NCBI GenBank assembly: GCA_050180705.1
Contig: JBFXDX010000007.1
Location: 1 to 64,000 of the forward strand
Source of the DNA: SB25 sp050180705
GTDB lineage: Bacteria; Bacteroidota; Bacteroidia; Bacteroidales; Tenuifilaceae
Reading direction: 5' to 3'
Length of the DNA stretch: 64,000 nucleotides
Of this stretch, positions 25,199 through 34,016 are shown one piece after another. How positions within the stretch are numbered: the stretch's first letter is position 1; each line of letters opens with the position of its first letter. The position numbers and the translations under genes are program-made. The notes under the pieces are model-generated. The model made no database searches. It was not told the DNA's origin and saw nothing but the letters and a program-made list of their open reading frames with translations.

Positions 25199-26512
25199 AT
25201 GAAGAAAATTTTATGTGGAACTGTCGCATTATTATGTGGCAGTGGGGTCTGTTTTGCCCAATTTCCCGAGAAAACAGTTATCCCGCTAGATTCAGTATTT
25301 GTTTTGGCCGAGCGGAATTGCGTTCATTTAAAGTTGTCGGAATCAGTAATTAAAACTAAGGAGGCGGCTATAGGCGTTGCTAAAAATTCGCGTTTACCGT
25401 CGATAGATTTAGGTATTTCGGCAATGCACTATGGAGATGGAGTGGTCTGGGATCGAGACTTCTCGAATGAAACCAAAGCCCCTATTCCCGATTTTAGTAA
25501 TAATTTCTCGGTTGAAGCTTCGTATGTAATTTTTTCGGGTGGGGCTATTTCGGCATCTATCGAAAAAGCAGAGCTGGATGCGCAGGTTGCAGTACTTGCC
25601 CATAGCAAGAACATTGCTGATATTAGGTTCTTGGTAGCAGGGTATTACCTTGATCTTTACAAATTGTATAATCAGAAACGAGTTTTTGAGAGAAATATAG
25701 AGCAAACCAACGAGGTTTTGCAGCAGGTAAAGGCAAAACTGAATGCAGGTATGGCTCTAGATAACGATCAAACCCGCTACGAGTTACTGGAGCAAAACCT
25801 GAAGCTTGCCCTAATTGAAATCGAGAATCGAATCAGCATTATCAACCAGCATTTGCTGGTAACACTTGGCTTACCCGATGGGACAATTGTTATTCCCGAT
25901 TCAACTGTACAGCAATTTGGTTCGCAGTCCCAGTTGATCAATGATTTCTTTCAGAAAGCGATGGCTAGCCGGCAGGAGATTAAGATTCAGGATTTGAATA
26001 AGGCGATAGCTCTAAAGGATATATCGATGGCGAAAGCCAGTTTGTACCCTTCATTAACAGTTATTGGTGCCGATTATATGAATGGGCCTATACTGGTAGA
26101 AGTTCCGCCTATCGATAAAAATTTAAATTACTGGTTTGTTGGGTTAGCATTAAAGTATAACATTGGATCGCTCTATAAATCAAAAAAGAGTATTGCATTG
26201 GCAAAAAGTGCATACGCATCGGCATCGTTGGCCTATGAGGCGGAAATGGAAAATACTAAAACAGCGATTAATTCTGCATACATAAAGTATTCGGAGGCTT
26301 ACGATAAGTTGGCAACTTACCAAAAGAGTTTTGAATTGGCTGTACAGAACTACTTGGTAATAAACAATCGCTACCAGAATGACTTGGTACTTATAACCGA
26401 GATGCTTGATGCCAGCAATATGAAACTTAATGCGGAGTTGCAGATTATTAATGCAAGGTTGGATGTGGTATATCAATATTTCAACCTGCTTCGTGAGACC
26501 GGAACATTGTAG
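25199..26512 (+). CDS. TolC-family outer-membrane efflux protein
   Basis: 437 residues from the ATG at 25199 with signal peptide MKKILCGTVALLCGSGVCFA. Two OEP repeats: VFVLAERNCVHLKLSESVIK, VEASYVIFSGGAISASIEKA, and YKSKKSIALAKSAYASASLA, with a C-terminal coil ending VVYQYFNLLRETGTL. First gene of a three-gene operon; HlyD gene follows after 30 bases. A GACTTTTG at 25168-25175 resembles the -7 element, one mismatch. Confidence 0.93.
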   Translation: MKKILCGTVALLCGSGVCFAQFPEKTVIPLDSVFVLAERNCVHLKLSESVIKTKEAAIGVAKNSRLPSIDLGISAMHYGDGVVWDRDFSNETKAPIPDFSNNFSVEASYVIFSGGAISASIEKAELDAQVAVLAHSKNIADIRFLVAGYYLDLYKLYNQKRVFERNIEQTNEVLQQVKAKLNAGMALDNDQTRYELLEQNLKLALIEIENRISIINQHLLVTLGLPDGTIVIPDSTVQQFGSQSQLINDFFQKAMASRQEIKIQDLNKAIALKDISMAKASLYPSLTVIGADYMNGPILVEVPPIDKNLNYWFVGLALKYNIGSLYKSKKSIALAKSAYASASLAYEAEMENTKTAINSAYIKYSEAYDKLATYQKSFELAVQNYLVINNRYQNDLVLITEMLDASNMKLNAELQIINARLDVVYQYFNLLRETGTL

Positions 26513-26542
26513 TAATACTTAAATCAAAATAAAAAGTAAGAT

Positions 26543-27577
26543 ATGAAGAAGAGAAGCGTAAAATTAGCATATAACATTGTTGTGGGTGTTTTACTAATTG
26601 TTTGTTTGATATGGGTTGTTGGACATTTTGTTCATTTTGGCGATGTTGAATTTACCGATAATGCCCAGGTAAAGCAGCAAATTGTACCAATCAATAGCCG
26701 AGTTCAGGGATATATTAAGAAGATTTACTTTAAGGAGTATCAGCCCGTAAAAGAAGGCGATACACTACTAATTATCGATGATATTGAGTACAGAGTTCGT
26801 GTTGCTCAGGCTGAGGCCGACTATCAGAATGCATTGGTAGGGCAAAAGGCTATGGGCACATCGGTGCGTACAGCCGAGAGTAATATTGAGGTAACTAAGG
26901 CAGGGATAGAGGAGGTGAAAGTACGAATGGAGAATGCCCTAAAGGAATATCAGCGTTACGAAATGCTACTTGCCCAAAAGGCTGTAACCAAACAGCAGTA
27001 CGATAATGTGAAAGCGAATTACGATGCAGCAAAGGCAAGGTACGATCAGGTTGTGTACCAAAAAAATACCTCATCGTTGGTAAAGGATGAGCAGACACTT
27101 CGACTTGATCAAACGGCAGCTCAGATTAAGTTGGTAGAGTCTGCCCTCGAGCTGGCTCGCTTAAATCTTTCCTACACGGTTATTGTTGCACCATGTACAG
27201 GCGTTACTGGTCGTAAAAATATTGAGGAAGGGCAGTTGGTTCAGCCTGGTCAGGTAGTACTCGATATGGTTAATCAGGAGGAGGTTTGGATTGCTGCAAA
27301 TTATAAAGAGACTCAGTTATCCAATATTAAGGAGGGTAATATGGTAGATGTTGAGGTGGATGCCATTCCTGGGGTTACATTTAAAGGTGTTGTTCAATCT
27401 ATATCAAGAGCTACAGGATCTAGCTACTCTCTTTTTCCACAGGATAACTCCTCGGGAAACTTTGTGAAGGTTGAGCAGCGTATACCTGTTCGTATCGAAT
27501 TTTTAAAGGATAATGCTCTAGAGAATTTGGCCCGTTTACGTGCAGGTATGAATGTTGAATGTGAAATAAAATACTAA
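26543..27577 (+). CDS. HlyD/EmrA-family membrane fusion protein
   Basis: 344 residues. One N-terminal transmembrane helix (LAYNIVVGVLLIVCLIWVVG), lipoyl half-motif TDNAQVKQQIVPINSRVQGYI, a long alpha hairpin (about 95-205; LKEYQRYEMLLAQKAVTKQQ), second half IVAPCTGVTGRKNIEEGQLV, and beta-barrel end. This is the EmrA arrangement used with MFS pumps. Two bases separate it from the MFS gene. Confidence 0.93.
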   Translation: MKKRSVKLAYNIVVGVLLIVCLIWVVGHFVHFGDVEFTDNAQVKQQIVPINSRVQGYIKKIYFKEYQPVKEGDTLLIIDDIEYRVRVAQAEADYQNALVGQKAMGTSVRTAESNIEVTKAGIEEVKVRMENALKEYQRYEMLLAQKAVTKQQYDNVKANYDAAKARYDQVVYQKNTSSLVKDEQTLRLDQTAAQIKLVESALELARLNLSYTVIVAPCTGVTGRKNIEEGQLVQPGQVVLDMVNQEEVWIAANYKETQLSNIKEGNMVDVEVDAIPGVTFKGVVQSISRATGSSYSLFPQDNSSGNFVKVEQRIPVRIEFLKDNALENLARLRAGMNVECEIKY

Positions 27578-27579
27578 TT

Positions 27580-29127
27580 ATGGGTTGGGGCGAACCGTAT
27601 AGAATACTAGATATTCACGATTTTGTTCACGACAAACTGAAAGGGTGGATTCTACTGGTATTTTTCCTTGTTTTTCAGTTTTCGGGTGGAGTTTATATGG
27701 CAGCAGGTGCGCAAATGTCAGGATCATTGTCGTTGCTGCACGAGGATGTAATGATGGCTGGTTATACCTCACTGGTGGGTTTGTGTCTTACATTTACCGT
27801 TATGTACCGATTGAAAGCCCGGTTTACCATTAAAACATCACTGATATATAGCGCTATTGGACTAATTGTATGTAACCTGTTGAGCTTGTATGTTGCCAAT
27901 GTTCCTATGTTGGTTGGTATAAGTTTTATTGCTGGTGTTTTTAGGATGTGGGGAACTTTTGCCTGTAACACAACACTGGCTCACTGGATTTTTCCTCAGT
28001 GGGATATGTCAAAGTTCCAGAGTTACATTCAAACAACGGTGATGAGTTTTATGCTCCTTTCGGGTCTAACAACTGTTTATTTATCTTACTATTTACAGTG
28101 GCGATACATGCATCTATTGATGATTGGTGTGCTTGTTATTTTGATAGGATTAACGGCTTTAATTTTTCGCCATCACCGACCATCGAAAAAAATTCCTTTG
28201 TATGGCATCGATTGGATGGGGGCAATTCTCTGGGGTGTATCGGCTGTCAGCATTATTTTTGTTTTGAACTATGGCGAGCACTACGATTGGTTCGATTCTA
28301 TCTATATCCGTATGGGATTTTTTATTGCGCTTGTCTCCATTGGACTAAATATTTGGCGGGCAACATTTATTAAGCGACCGTATGTTAGTAACATGTTATG
28401 GCGATTTCGCAATGTGCGTGTAGTTTTTGCCCTGCTTATTACGGTTTATATCTTAATGGGACCTGCGCACATTTTTGAGCATATGTACACCGTGACTATT
28501 TTGCATTACGACGATTTGAATGTTATTTCGCTTAACTGGATTTCTCTAGCTGGGTATATTGTTGGCGGGTTATTTGCCTTTCAAACCTTGGCATTGCGCA
28601 ACTGGAAGTATAAAACCATGACCCTAATTGCATTTGTGTTGATGGTGGGTTACCTGTTATCTATGTACTTTGTGGTTGATTATAACTTACCTAAGCAGGC
28701 TTTATATTTTCCAATATTCATCCGAAGTGCTGGAATGATACTTGTTCCTATCACATTCCTAACTGTGGTATTCAAAACCATTCCATTTCAGTATTTCTTT
28801 CAGGCGTTAAATATGGTTACCATAATTACGGCTTCGGTTGGTTCGCTTCTGGGATCGGCAGTTATTAACCAGTTTTTCAAGGTAACAATGAAAAAGAATG
28901 AGTTGTTTTTCAGCGCTACACTCGATAGTGTAAATCCATTTATAAGGAATATTCCAACGGAGTCGCTTTATTGGGCATTAAAGCAACATGCTATGCTTGT
29001 GAGCATGAAGGAAGTTTATGGGTGGCTTTGTTTTGCTGGATTAGCCTGTATATTTGCGTATATTCTAAAGGAAAGTGACTTTAACCCAAAACGATTAAAA
29101 CATTATTTGTTAGGTATAATCGGGTAA
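27580..29127 (+). CDS. MFS drug efflux transporter (EmrB-like)
   Basis: 515 residues with about 14 hydrophobic segments, as in the DHA2 family. It starts with a short cytosolic part (MGWGEPYRILDIHDFVHDKL) and a first helix GWILLVFFLVFQFSGGVYMA. Co-transcribed with TolC and HlyD genes, so it should form a three-part pump that exports amphiphilic compounds or drugs across both membranes. The family motifs of DHA2 are weakly preserved, so the substrate cannot be named. Terminator-like hairpin at 29195-29227. Confidence 0.9.
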   Translation: MGWGEPYRILDIHDFVHDKLKGWILLVFFLVFQFSGGVYMAAGAQMSGSLSLLHEDVMMAGYTSLVGLCLTFTVMYRLKARFTIKTSLIYSAIGLIVCNLLSLYVANVPMLVGISFIAGVFRMWGTFACNTTLAHWIFPQWDMSKFQSYIQTTVMSFMLLSGLTTVYLSYYLQWRYMHLLMIGVLVILIGLTALIFRHHRPSKKIPLYGIDWMGAILWGVSAVSIIFVLNYGEHYDWFDSIYIRMGFFIALVSIGLNIWRATFIKRPYVSNMLWRFRNVRVVFALLITVYILMGPAHIFEHMYTVTILHYDDLNVISLNWISLAGYIVGGLFAFQTLALRNWKYKTMTLIAFVLMVGYLLSMYFVVDYNLPKQALYFPIFIRSAGMILVPITFLTVVFKTIPFQYFFQALNMVTIITASVGSLLGSAVINQFFKVTMKKNELFFSATLDSVNPFIRNIPTESLYWALKQHAMLVSMKEVYGWLCFAGLACIFAYILKESDFNPKRLKHYLLGIIG

Positions 29128-29194
29128 GATAGCCCATATACATTAGGCCTTTGGCTGTAACAATAGGAGGGCGTGTAGAGGTATCTCTGTGTTT

Positions 29195-29227
29195 ATCCCA
29201 GGCAGGGTTTAAAACCCTGCCTGGGAT
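29195..29227 (+). terminator. Terminator-like hairpin after the MFS efflux operon
   Basis: ATCCCAGGCAGGGTTT, then AAAACCCTGCCTGGGAT, followed by TCTTGTT. Sequence and layout resemble the hairpin at 24141, suggesting a shared family of intergenic hairpins. Confidence 0.75.
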
Positions 29228-29266
29228 TCTTGTTAGTTGTATCGTAAGGGATGAGGATTGTAATTA

Positions 29267-29290
29267 TCACGCGTCGGGAGACGCGCGATA
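29267..29290. other. Intergenic hairpin with GGGA loop
   Basis: ATCACGCGTC, loop GGGA, GACGCGCGAT, one A-C mismatch. No T run follows, so it is not an obvious terminator. It resembles the GGGA-looped hairpin at 59544. Confidence 0.5.
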
Positions 29291-29322
29291 GCGGTGTTAA
29301 TGGTGGACGTTGTAAGGTTTTA

Positions 29323-30114
29323 TTAATTGTTTGATGAATATATAAACCTTAACCCTTGATATAAACTTTGAAAAGGAACGTGTCCCTCATCTTCGTAAAC
29401 TTTCAGTTTGCAAACAACATTCTCTTTCGATGCAATTCTTTGGCTAAAATCTGTTAGTTGCTTTTTATTAGTTCCATCAGGGTCTAGAGGGTCTTTTAGT
29501 CCGTGGGTTAAAAATATTTTTGTTGTTTTAGTCTCCTTTGTTTTTAGAAAATTAGAGGTTAAGTTGTCGAAATACTCTTCGCAATCGAGAAATGCAGCAC
29601 TGCATATAATATACGAATCAAAAGAATTGGGATTTGAAAGTAAATAGTACAGCGTAAAAATACCACTCAACGATTGTCCGCATAGTATCTTTTCGTTGGT
29701 TGTTCTGTAGGTGGCATTGATATGTGGAATTAACTCATCGTTGATGAATTTTTTGAAATTTTCGGCACCGGGTTTAACGTCGAAAAATTTAGTTTTTGTA
29801 GGCATCATATCTCTATTCCTATCGGTATTCTCAACCATAACCACAATCATTTCAGGAATTAACTCGTCGATGTAGGTTAGCCTATCGATTGTTCCAATTG
29901 TCTCGGAGTACATATCAATATCTCCATCGAGTCGATAAATGACAGGGTAAAACTTCTCAGACTCGTTATATCCTTTTGGTAGTTTAACCATAATTTTTCT
30001 ACTCTCGTTCAATACTTTCGAGTGTATAGAATCTGTAAACCCCAAATTTATCTCTTGGCCAAATAGCGCAATTGTTGATAGAATTAATAGGGTTAAAATG
30101 GTTAATCTTTTCAT
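29323..30114 (-). CDS. Exported alpha/beta hydrolase (esterase D / IroE-like)
   Basis: 263 residues with a signal peptide (RLTILTLLILSTIALFG then QEIN). Fold of the esterase family: VKLPKGYNESEKFYPVIYRL, nucleophile elbow GQSLSG with Ser148, Asp in LKDPLDPDG and His in EDEGHVPF. Members hydrolyse esters such as siderophore trilactones or acylated sugars; no siderophore genes are near. Monocistronic. Confidence 0.85.
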   Translation of the reverse strand: MKRLTILTLLILSTIALFGQEINLGFTDSIHSKVLNESRKIMVKLPKGYNESEKFYPVIYRLDGDIDMYSETIGTIDRLTYIDELIPEMIVVMVENTDRNRDMMPTKTKFFDVKPGAENFKKFINDELIPHINATYRTTNEKILCGQSLSGIFTLYYLLSNPNSFDSYIICSAAFLDCEEYFDNLTSNFLKTKETKTTKIFLTHGLKDPLDPDGTNKKQLTDFSQRIASKENVVCKLKVYEDEGHVPFQSLYQGLRFIYSSNN

Positions 30115-30263
30115 TGTAGTTTAGGTTTCGTATAGTTTTTTCTATTTAAAAATCGTAAAACCGAAAACTATGAAAATGTAAAGAAGATAGATGTAAAACA
30201 ATTTTATATCTTGAGGATGTCCTGAAGTTTAAACAATAAGTCCTCGTTTCTTCATGCACTTTT

Positions 30264-30470
30264 TCATTTCATATCTATTGTCTTATTTATTATTTCCCAA
30301 TTTACTTCTCCTCCGTTTTGTTCATAAATTTTCAAGAGTGTTTTGAGCATCAGTTTCTGCAATTCAATTCTTTTGTTAATTTTCCAATACCAATTAAGTA
30401 TTTCTCTTATAAGAACAAATAATAATATTGCTCCTCCAATAAGGATGATAAATAAACTAACATCATTCAT
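30264..30470 (-). CDS. Small hypothetical membrane protein
   Basis: 68 residues: one transmembrane helix (LFIILIGGAILLFVLIREIL) followed by a basic helix (WKINKRIELQKLMLKTLLKI) and a polar tail. I do not recognise a family. The coding potential is supported by a clean membrane-helix-plus-amphipathic-tail pattern and by its isolation between genes. Confidence 0.55.
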   Translation of the reverse strand: MNDVSLFIILIGGAILLFVLIREILNWYWKINKRIELQKLMLKTLLKIYEQNGGEVNWEIINKTIDMK

Positions 30471-30629
30471 AAGAATTAATTTTAAGTTAATATGCTATTT
30501 TTATTGTATTTATACATTGTACAATATATTTCAATACAATTCATCTTCCTCAAATTTACCCATTATCACCCAATAACAAAACATCTGGATCATAATTTTG
30601 CTTGCCTTACCCGGATCTGTACTAACTAA

Positions 30630-30661
30630 CGCTTCCAGATTCTTCGGATGCTGGAAGGTTT
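30630..30661 (+). repeat. Dispersed intergenic hairpin element, copy 1
   Basis: CTTCCAG, 11-base interior with TTCTTCGGA, CTGGAAG. About 26 of 32 bases match the copy at 34879-34910, and flanks rich in TTAGT and GTTAGG are alike, so the two are related elements. Confidence 0.6.
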
Positions 30662-30708
30662 GGTTAGTGTTAGGTTTGTGTTAGGTTGGAGAAGATCATA
30701 ATGGGGTA

Positions 30709-30990
30709 GCAGGGGGTACTTCGGAAGTGGGGGGGGTACTTCGGAAGTACCCCCTCCCTCTTCGGAAGTACCCCCTCCCTCTTCGGAAGTACCCCCTCGT
30801 ATCATTTTGACACGAGGGGGTACTTGATTGATAGGCCATCGCATCAAAACGATACGATGGCCTGTCATTTTGACACACGACTGTGTCGAAACGATAGGCT
30901 TGCCTGTCAATTTAACGCGATTGCCTATTGAAACGATAGGCGGTCGCATCAATTCGATAGGCCATTGTGTTAAATTGATAGGATGGTCTG
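30709..30990. repeat. Intergenic 21-bp array built of heptamers
   Basis: CTTCGGAAGT units begin at 30739, 30760 and 30781, exactly 21 bases apart, each followed by ACCCCCTCCCT or a variant. From 30828 a second block has GATAGGC or GATACGA words at 21-base multiples, with heptamers such as TCAAAAC, TGGCCTG, TCATTTT. Open frames here (for example 30626-30952 minus, with GGTSEEG repeats) follow from the period and are not called. Confidence 0.85.
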
Positions 30991-31061
30991 TATTCGAAGT
31001 GGGGGTGTATTAGTATCCCTGGCTCGTTTTGTTTTACAACCGTAATGTTTTTTACGGCGGG

Positions 31062-31733
31062 TTAGGCGAAGCGCTTTTTTAAGTATCCGCCTTGTATAAG
31101 TTCCTCCACCGAATTTATTTTTTGGCTCTCGCCATTTTTTATCAGCAGATTCTGATCGGTTATATTAAGTACATTGCGGTAGTAATGATCGGTAATTATT
31201 ACAATTTTATTCTTCTTTAATTTTTGCAGTAGATTCGAGATCAGCTCTTGCTCAAGGGGATCAATCATCGAAAATGGCTCATCAAAAATCATTACGCTAT
31301 GTGGCAGCTGGGACACCAATATAATTTCGAAATATTTCTTTTCGCCATGCGAAAGTTGGCCAAACTTTAGGCTATCGTACCTGGCAATCTTTGGATCGTA
31401 CAATACACGATCCTGATTATCGGGATTTGGATGGAACATTGAAACTATGTCTCGGACTATCATATTCGGAGGTAGCATATTGTGCTGCGGAAGATATGCT
31501 ATTTGCTGCCTTTGGATATTTAATTTGGGTTCGTACTTTTCGTTATCCAGCAACGCTTCGAACCTATCGTATTCTAAAGCCCCAAATATGATTTTCAGTA
31601 GGGTGGATTTACCACAACCATTCCGTCCAAAAATTCCAAGTATTTCTCCTGTATTGCATTCAAATCCGATGTTCTTCAGAACTGTATTTTCTCCAAAGCT
31701 TTTCTCCGCTTGTAATACTTTAAACTTTGTCAT
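31062..31733 (-). CDS. ABC transporter ATP-binding protein
   Basis: 223 residues. Walker A GRNGCGKST at 36-44, Q-loop near YLPQHNM, signature LSHGEKKYFEI (a variant of LSGGQ with His), Walker B VMIFDEPFSM, and H-loop ITDHY. The 88-residue membrane protein gene lies immediately upstream and overlaps by 4 bases (ATGA), so the two act together. The membrane component is unusually small for an ABC permease, so transport may be unconventional or the unit may regulate something else. Confidence 0.9.
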   Translation of the reverse strand: MTKFKVLQAEKSFGENTVLKNIGFECNTGEILGIFGRNGCGKSTLLKIIFGALEYDRFEALLDNEKYEPKLNIQRQQIAYLPQHNMLPPNMIVRDIVSMFHPNPDNQDRVLYDPKIARYDSLKFGQLSHGEKKYFEIILVSQLPHSVMIFDEPFSMIDPLEQELISNLLQKLKKNKIVIITDHYYRNVLNITDQNLLIKNGESQKINSVEELIQGGYLKKRFA

Positions 31734-31996
31734 GACCCGAAATATATCAGCATAGCAATTGGGATTGCTATTGGTGAATTAACCTTGAATAAAGCAGAGT
31801 ATAGTCCCTTTTTGGTTATTCCCCGATTGTAATAGAAGTAATACTGCTCCTTGTAGAACATATTGTAGCAGAGTATTCCAACCAAATTGCCAATAGTTCC
31901 AAAGGTCATAAATCCACCGAATGGCGAAATTGCTCCAACAATTATGGAGAAAAAGAGATTGAATTTGGTTACATCGATGTAATATTTAAAAAGCAT
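31730..31996 (-). CDS. Small membrane protein partnered with the ABC ATPase
   Basis: 88 residues with two or three hydrophobic stretches (LFFSIIVGAISPFGGFMTFG, TIGNLVGILCYNMFY, NSPIAIPIAMLIYFG). Not recognised. Its stop overlaps the ATPase start by 4 bases, which fixes it as a real gene of the same operon. It could be a minimal permease forming oligomers. Confidence 0.7.
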   Translation of the reverse strand: MLFKYYIDVTKFNLFFSIIVGAISPFGGFMTFGTIGNLVGILCYNMFYKEQYYFYYNRGITKKGLYSALFKVNSPIAIPIAMLIYFGS

Positions 31997-32267
31997 AGTC
32001 TGTTACAGTTTGTCTTTTTAGTATATTGTTAATCATCGCATTTATTCATTGTACAATGGATTTCTATGCTGTACGACGCCGTCAAATTTACCTATTACTC
32101 CCAAATATCAAAACAATTGATTGTTTATTGGCATCACTATAGAGCATGTTCGGGCGGTTCCGCTGATTTGCTGTAGCGTAGTAATCAAAAAAAGCATACA
32201 TAATGCTTGTTGCATATGCTATTGGAGGTAGTTTAGTAGTGGAGAACCGATGAACTACGACGATATT

Positions 32268-32960
32268 CTAATTGCCCAATCGTTTTAGTAGTTCCTCCTT
32301 GTAGTTTAATCCAATTGGGAGATTTTCATTGTGGATTCGAACCTGATTGCCCTCGATATACTCCAACCTGTTAATTGATATTACGAATGATTTGTGAATC
32401 CTGATAAATTCATCGGTTGGAAGTTGTTCAGTAAGGCCTTTAATTGTGCAATGAATCAGCAAATTTTTTTCTGAGGTTACCACTTTAACGTAGTCGCCTA
32501 TAGCCTGTAGGTATACTATTTTATCGAAATCGACCTTATGAACTCTTTTCTCCGATTTAAGTAGAATGGAGTTTCCGATGTTCTTGCTTTTTAGCTGAGC
32601 AATGCTATTTTTCTCAACAACTTTGTTTATTGCTTTTAAAAACCGTTCAAACGAGAATGGCTTAACCAAGTAGTCAACGGCATCAACTTCATATCCTTCA
32701 ATTGCATACTCTGGATACGCTGTGGTGAATATTACTAGGGGAGGGTTTATTAGCGACTTAAAGAAGTTTAGCCCCGATATTTTAGGCATATTTATATCGA
32801 GAAATAGCAGCTCGGCACTGTTCGATTGGAGATAAACGTTAGCATCTACAGCGTTGCTATAAATTTCTGCAAGTTCGAGTTGCGGACAATCGGAAATGTA
32901 CTTTTTGAGCACATCCTGCGATAACGGTTCATCGTCAATTATCAAGCATTTTATCTTCAT
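32268..32960 (-). CDS. LytTR-family response regulator
   Basis: 230 residues. Receiver domain 1-118 with Asp9/Asp10, phosphorylation site Asp55 (LLFLDINMPKISG), the KPF lysine; LytTR domain about 130-230 (SEKRVHKVDFDKIVYLQAIG, FIRIHKSFVISINRLEYIEG). Three bases after the kinase gene. Last of a three-gene operon. Confidence 0.93.
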   Translation of the reverse strand: MKIKCLIIDDEPLSQDVLKKYISDCPQLELAEIYSNAVDANVYLQSNSAELLFLDINMPKISGLNFFKSLINPPLVIFTTAYPEYAIEGYEVDAVDYLVKPFSFERFLKAINKVVEKNSIAQLKSKNIGNSILLKSEKRVHKVDFDKIVYLQAIGDYVKVVTSEKNLLIHCTIKGLTEQLPTDEFIRIHKSFVISINRLEYIEGNQVRIHNENLPIGLNYKEELLKRLGN

Positions 32961-32963
32961 GGG

Positions 32964-34016
32964 CTAGGAGTTTGGTACGCTAAGTTCAACTCTGTATATA
33001 TTCTCGCTATTAATAATTTTCATGGTGTAACTATTGGGGTAAATGGTATTCAACCTTTTTCTGATATTGTCCAGTCCAATCCCGTGAAATTTGTTCTTCT
33101 CAACATTATCAATTTCCCCTTTATTATTTTCGATGATGAAGATAATCTGATTGCCCTGTGTGTATAGCTTAATATCCACGTACGAGTTCTCTATTCGTCC
33201 CTTAACTCCGTGTTTAAAGCTGTTTTCCACTAACGGAAACAAAAGTAATGGGGCTATTCGTTTGTTTTTTAGATTATCACCTATTTCAACATTGATCGAT
33301 ACTTTGTCGTCGGATCGTAACTTTTGCAAATCGATATAGTTCTGCATTAGCTCAATTTCCTTGGTTAGGCTAACAAGACTATCGGACGATTCATAGATGA
33401 TATATCTTAGTATATCTGCAATTTTTAGGATGATTTCAGGGGTTTTCTCCGATTTACTTAATGATAGCGAATAAATACTATTCAGACTATTGAATAGAAA
33501 GTGTGGGTTGATTTGAGATTTTAGCGCGTTCAGCTCGGCTTCTTTCTTCTCGCTTTGTAGCTTTAAAAGATTCTGCTTGGTTTCTGTTAGTTGGAACCAC
33601 CCTTTCGATAGTTTCACAAGCGATGTAACAGCTATAAATACTACAAAGAATTTAACTATGTCGAGGTAATTGTAGTATGAGATAAAGTAGTAGTTAGGCA
33701 GAATAAAATCTATCCAAGTCGAGAATAGCTTAATGTTAATAGTAGAGAACAAGCCAATATCAATTGTGGTAAGTGCAATGTATAAAACATATCTTTTTTT
33801 GCTTAAGAAGTTTGGTATAAAAACATAGAGATTAATGTAAACTGCAATTACCAGAAGTAGTAGAAAAATTGCGGTATATATATAATCGATGCTGGTTATA
33901 GAGTTCGATGTCTTGGTGAAAATCTGAAGCAACCAGTAGAATGCCAATAGCCAAAACAGGATATGATGCAATATCCTGTTTTTAAGTATTAGGGTAAAAA
34001 GCCGTTTCCCGTTCAT
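32964..34016 (-). CDS. LytS/YehU-type sensor histidine kinase
   Basis: 350 residues. Four hydrophobic N-terminal segments (about 16-140), a coiled coil, then the His_kinase domain with His172 in SQINPHFLFNSL, N box VENSFKHG and glycine-rich GIGLDNIRKRL. A 7TM or 4TM-type sensor with no large periplasmic part. Starts within the stop of the lipoprotein gene upstream (4-base overlap) and is followed by the response regulator, so all three are one operon. Confidence 0.93.
   Translation of the reverse strand: MNGKRLFTLILKNRILHHILFWLLAFYWLLQIFTKTSNSITSIDYIYTAIFLLLLVIAVYINLYVFIPNFLSKKRYVLYIALTTIDIGLFSTINIKLFSTWIDFILPNYYFISYYNYLDIVKFFVVFIAVTSLVKLSKGWFQLTETKQNLLKLQSEKKEAELNALKSQINPHFLFNSLNSIYSLSLSKSEKTPEIILKIADILRYIIYESSDSLVSLTKEIELMQNYIDLQKLRSDDKVSINVEIGDNLKNKRIAPLLLFPLVENSFKHGVKGRIENSYVDIKLYTQGNQIIFIIENNKGEIDNVEKNKFHGIGLDNIRKRLNTIYPNSYTMKIINSENIYRVELSVPNS

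Noticed and set aside
30626..30952. Minus-strand ORF with GGTSEEG repeats
   Set aside because: By-product of the 21-bp array.
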